Origin: Struthio camelus
Taxonomy: Eukaryota; Chordata; Aves; Struthioniformes; Struthionidae
Length of the DNA stretch: 64,000 nucleotides
Direction of reading: 5' to 3'
Assembly: GCF_040807025.1 (NCBI RefSeq)
Contig: NC_090964.1
Span: 2,914,001-2,978,000 of the forward strand
A program made the position numbers and the translations under genes. The notes beneath the pieces are model-generated. The model had not been told where the DNA came from. It did not search any database and saw only the letters and a program-made list of their open reading frames with translations. Shown piece by piece: positions 61,926 through 64,000 of this stretch (position 1 is the stretch's first letter; each line of letters starts with the position of its first letter).

Positions 61926-64000
61926 CTCAGCCTGGACCATGTTGTCTTGCAAAGTTTCTGGTCCCATGTGCACCACCTTTGCCATACATTGTAATGGGAT
62001 GGAGGCTGTTGCATTCCTACCTACCTCTATGCACACTACTTAGCTGAGTAAGTCTCCTTCAGCCATCTCAGAGAGGCTCAATTGCTTGTGTGGTGAGAAA
62101 GCTGATTTTGGATGGAAGACCCTGGACTCTCATTACAGAGAGTTTTCTTGGCCCTGCTGGGGCTGACCCTATGCAGCCACTGCTGGAACTGAGCAGGGCA
62201 ATGCAGATGCCTCTGCATGTTGGCATCAGCATGTTAGCCTGAGCAAAAGCAGGGCAGGAGGCAAGCAAGAATCAGTGGGATTTATCTTGTCTGTCTCCAA
62301 GTAGGGCAGAGTGCAGTAGGGAGCGGTCATATTTCTGCTGTGCTGGGCATATTCTTGTTCTTCCCTTGCATAAATGAAAACATATTTGTCACTACAGCCC
62401 TATTCCTGTGATGTACTGGTTTCAAAGGTGCTGAGGGGCTTTAAGCTCTAGGAGACTAACAGCTCTAGTTCTTTCTCCCTTGTAATGCCATCTTAAGAGA
62501 TGCTGCAACTTTGGTGATGCCTGTGGGAATGGGGAATTGCACGGCTGCTGCAGGGTCTTTACAGGGAGCAGCCTGTGGAGTGGTCATGCTGTGACATGGC
62601 TGATCTGTCTACTCCTGGGACCATATTGCCAAGCTGGGAGCACTTATGCTCCAAGAAGCACAGGCAGTTTTAGACACATTGTTGTGCACTTGCAAGCTGT
62701 GCTCTTTTCCGAGGTTATTTTACTGTTCCCTTTGAGCCAGCTGGTGTTTGTGCATTAGACGCATAAAATAGAAGATTTCCAAGCCCTCTAAGGTCAGGGC
62801 TGGCATCATCCATGGAGAAAAGACTGCAGGAAGCCTCTCCAGGTGAGTTTAGTGATGACAGATTTTAGCACCCAGCGCTAGGGTGTGAAGGGCACACAGA
62901 GGCTAGAGAGCACAGGAGAGTGTGGCAAGGCCAGCCTTGGCACCTTGTGTAAGGCAGCTCCTATTCCCTGCCTTCAGGTTCAAAGGTTGGGTTCAGCTGG
63001 TTGCTCCTTAACAGCTTGGAGCGGAGAGCAGCACTCCCAGATCCTGCATACACATCCTATGGGCAAGTCTCTCCTGTTCTTGCCTTGGCAGCTCGACTTC
63101 GAGGGAAGACAGGGAGTGGCTCAGTATGTGAAGCAGTTTTCCCGCCTGTGTTTAGGGTGAACAAGACAGGGTGCTATTATACAGATCACACCTGATTTTG
63201 GGAACGACTAGGTGACTTGTGTCCAGTTGGACTTGTCCCTTTGGCAACAATTATGGGAGGATCTTCAGGAGAAAATGGGTGATCTTACAAAATATGCCTT
63301 GGGCTCTTGTTCCTGGGTTACATAACCTCATAATTCAGCTGGAGGAAGCAGCTGCCTTTTGCGCAGCAGAGATAATAGAAGGCCACTGCTCAAACAGGTG
63401 TTTGAGCTCCCAGTGCAGGTCTAGCCCTGCAGCTCTGGCTCCCCAGAAGAGTGCTGTGCTTAGTGCAGAAACAATGATGTTCCCTGCTTACAGTGCCCTG
63501 CCATAGCTCCACGAGTCCCCCTCCAGGCTTGATGCCACCTGCTCCAAGGGGTGGTACAAACACATCATAGCCATTTATATCCTCCCCCGAGAGAATGGGT
63601 GGCATCTGCAGACATTGCAAATAAGGAAAAGGGCATAGGTAGCTGCAGGGAAGGAACAAGCCCATTTAGGAATGGGATATTTCACTATATGACTTACAGT
63701 TTTAGAACCTAAGTCCCCATGCTGTCCCTGATGCACTGTTCCTGCATACATCTGTGTGAAATCTTAGACATACAATGAAGCACACAGGGTGTAACTCTGA
63801 CAGCAATCAGCTTGCCATCTGCATATTTTTGCATAAGCTCACAGATCTTTTTTGCAGCCCATTTAGAAAGCACTTGACTGGAGCAGTGACCCTGAAGGTC
63901 TCATCTTCCACATGGGTCATTGGCCCCTCAGGCTGAACTCTGCAAGAGGATGTAAGCATGGGGTGGGAATAGAGGGAAACACCTGGCTCCTCCTTTCAGC
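61926..64000. other. Intergenic sequence to the right edge, nothing recognised
   Basis: About 2 kb of average composition. Reading frames up to 95 codons have no recognisable content. No repeat or RNA gene is seen. Confidence 0.5.

Noticed and set aside
1..64000. CRISPR arrays, operons, rRNA, phage-type or other prokaryotic features
   Set aside because: The content is vertebrate nuclear DNA with split genes, CpG islands and CR1/MIR retroelements. No regularly spaced direct repeats of array type occur.
1..64000. Endogenous retrovirus or LTR element
   Set aside because: No paired long terminal repeats, primer-binding site or gag/pol/env-type motifs were seen. All reverse-transcriptase remnants fit CR1-clade LINEs.

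Overview
The window is vertebrate nuclear DNA and most likely avian. Two recognisable genes sit among about 60 kb of non-coding sequence. The repeats are CR1-clade LINEs, including one with the bird-type 3' tail (a 'gaggtcccttccaacc'-like block followed by a 'ctgtgat'-like end), plus a few very old MIR-like SINE fragments. Repeat density is low: I can place roughly 4 to 5 kb of repeats in 64 kb. That argues for a bird over a crocodilian or turtle, but the species is not determined.

Layout. At positions 1-66 the minus strand carries the first 22 codons of STX12 (syntaxin-12), running off the left edge. Its CpG-island promoter has a CCAAT box, a perfect NRF1 palindrome and a near-consensus RFX X-box. 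The island continues to about 880 with a 54-bp tandem repeat and an unassigned 249-codon plus-strand reading frame. From about 0.9 to 23.7 kb there is no recognisable gene. This stretch holds a 1.85-kb broken CR1 LINE (about 6.37-8.22 kb), a MIR-like fragment (about 9.2-9.4 kb), a CR1 3' tail (about 18.9 kb) and two overlapping-type antisense pieces of an older CR1 family (about 19.95-21.41 kb).

At 23.78-26.04 kb the minus strand carries a complete gene for a CITED-family transcriptional co-regulator, best read as CITED4 (204 aa). It has a TATA/GC-box/CCAAT promoter, a predicted 333-bp intron in the 5' leader, a single coding exon, a 1.26-kb 3' UTR with AU-rich elements and a good poly(A) site. 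A (GCACG)n tract and a MIR-like fragment lie just upstream. From about 26.3 kb to the right edge (64 kb) I find no coding exon that I can defend. I see three more old repeats (43.4-43.8, 51.9-52.4 and 61.8-61.9 kb), a 13-bp-stem inverted repeat (27.53-27.57 kb), minor tandem repeats and several A+T-rich stretches that could be regulatory.

The two genes do not form one pathway: STX12 is an endosomal SNARE and CITED4 a CBP/p300-binding nuclear co-regulator. What is notable is their proximity. In human they lie far apart on chromosome 1p, so the window spans a rearranged or differently ordered junction. The gene-poor flanks are best viewed as candidate regulatory territory for CITED4. I found no sign of a novel multi-gene system, CRISPR array, operon, tRNA or rRNA.
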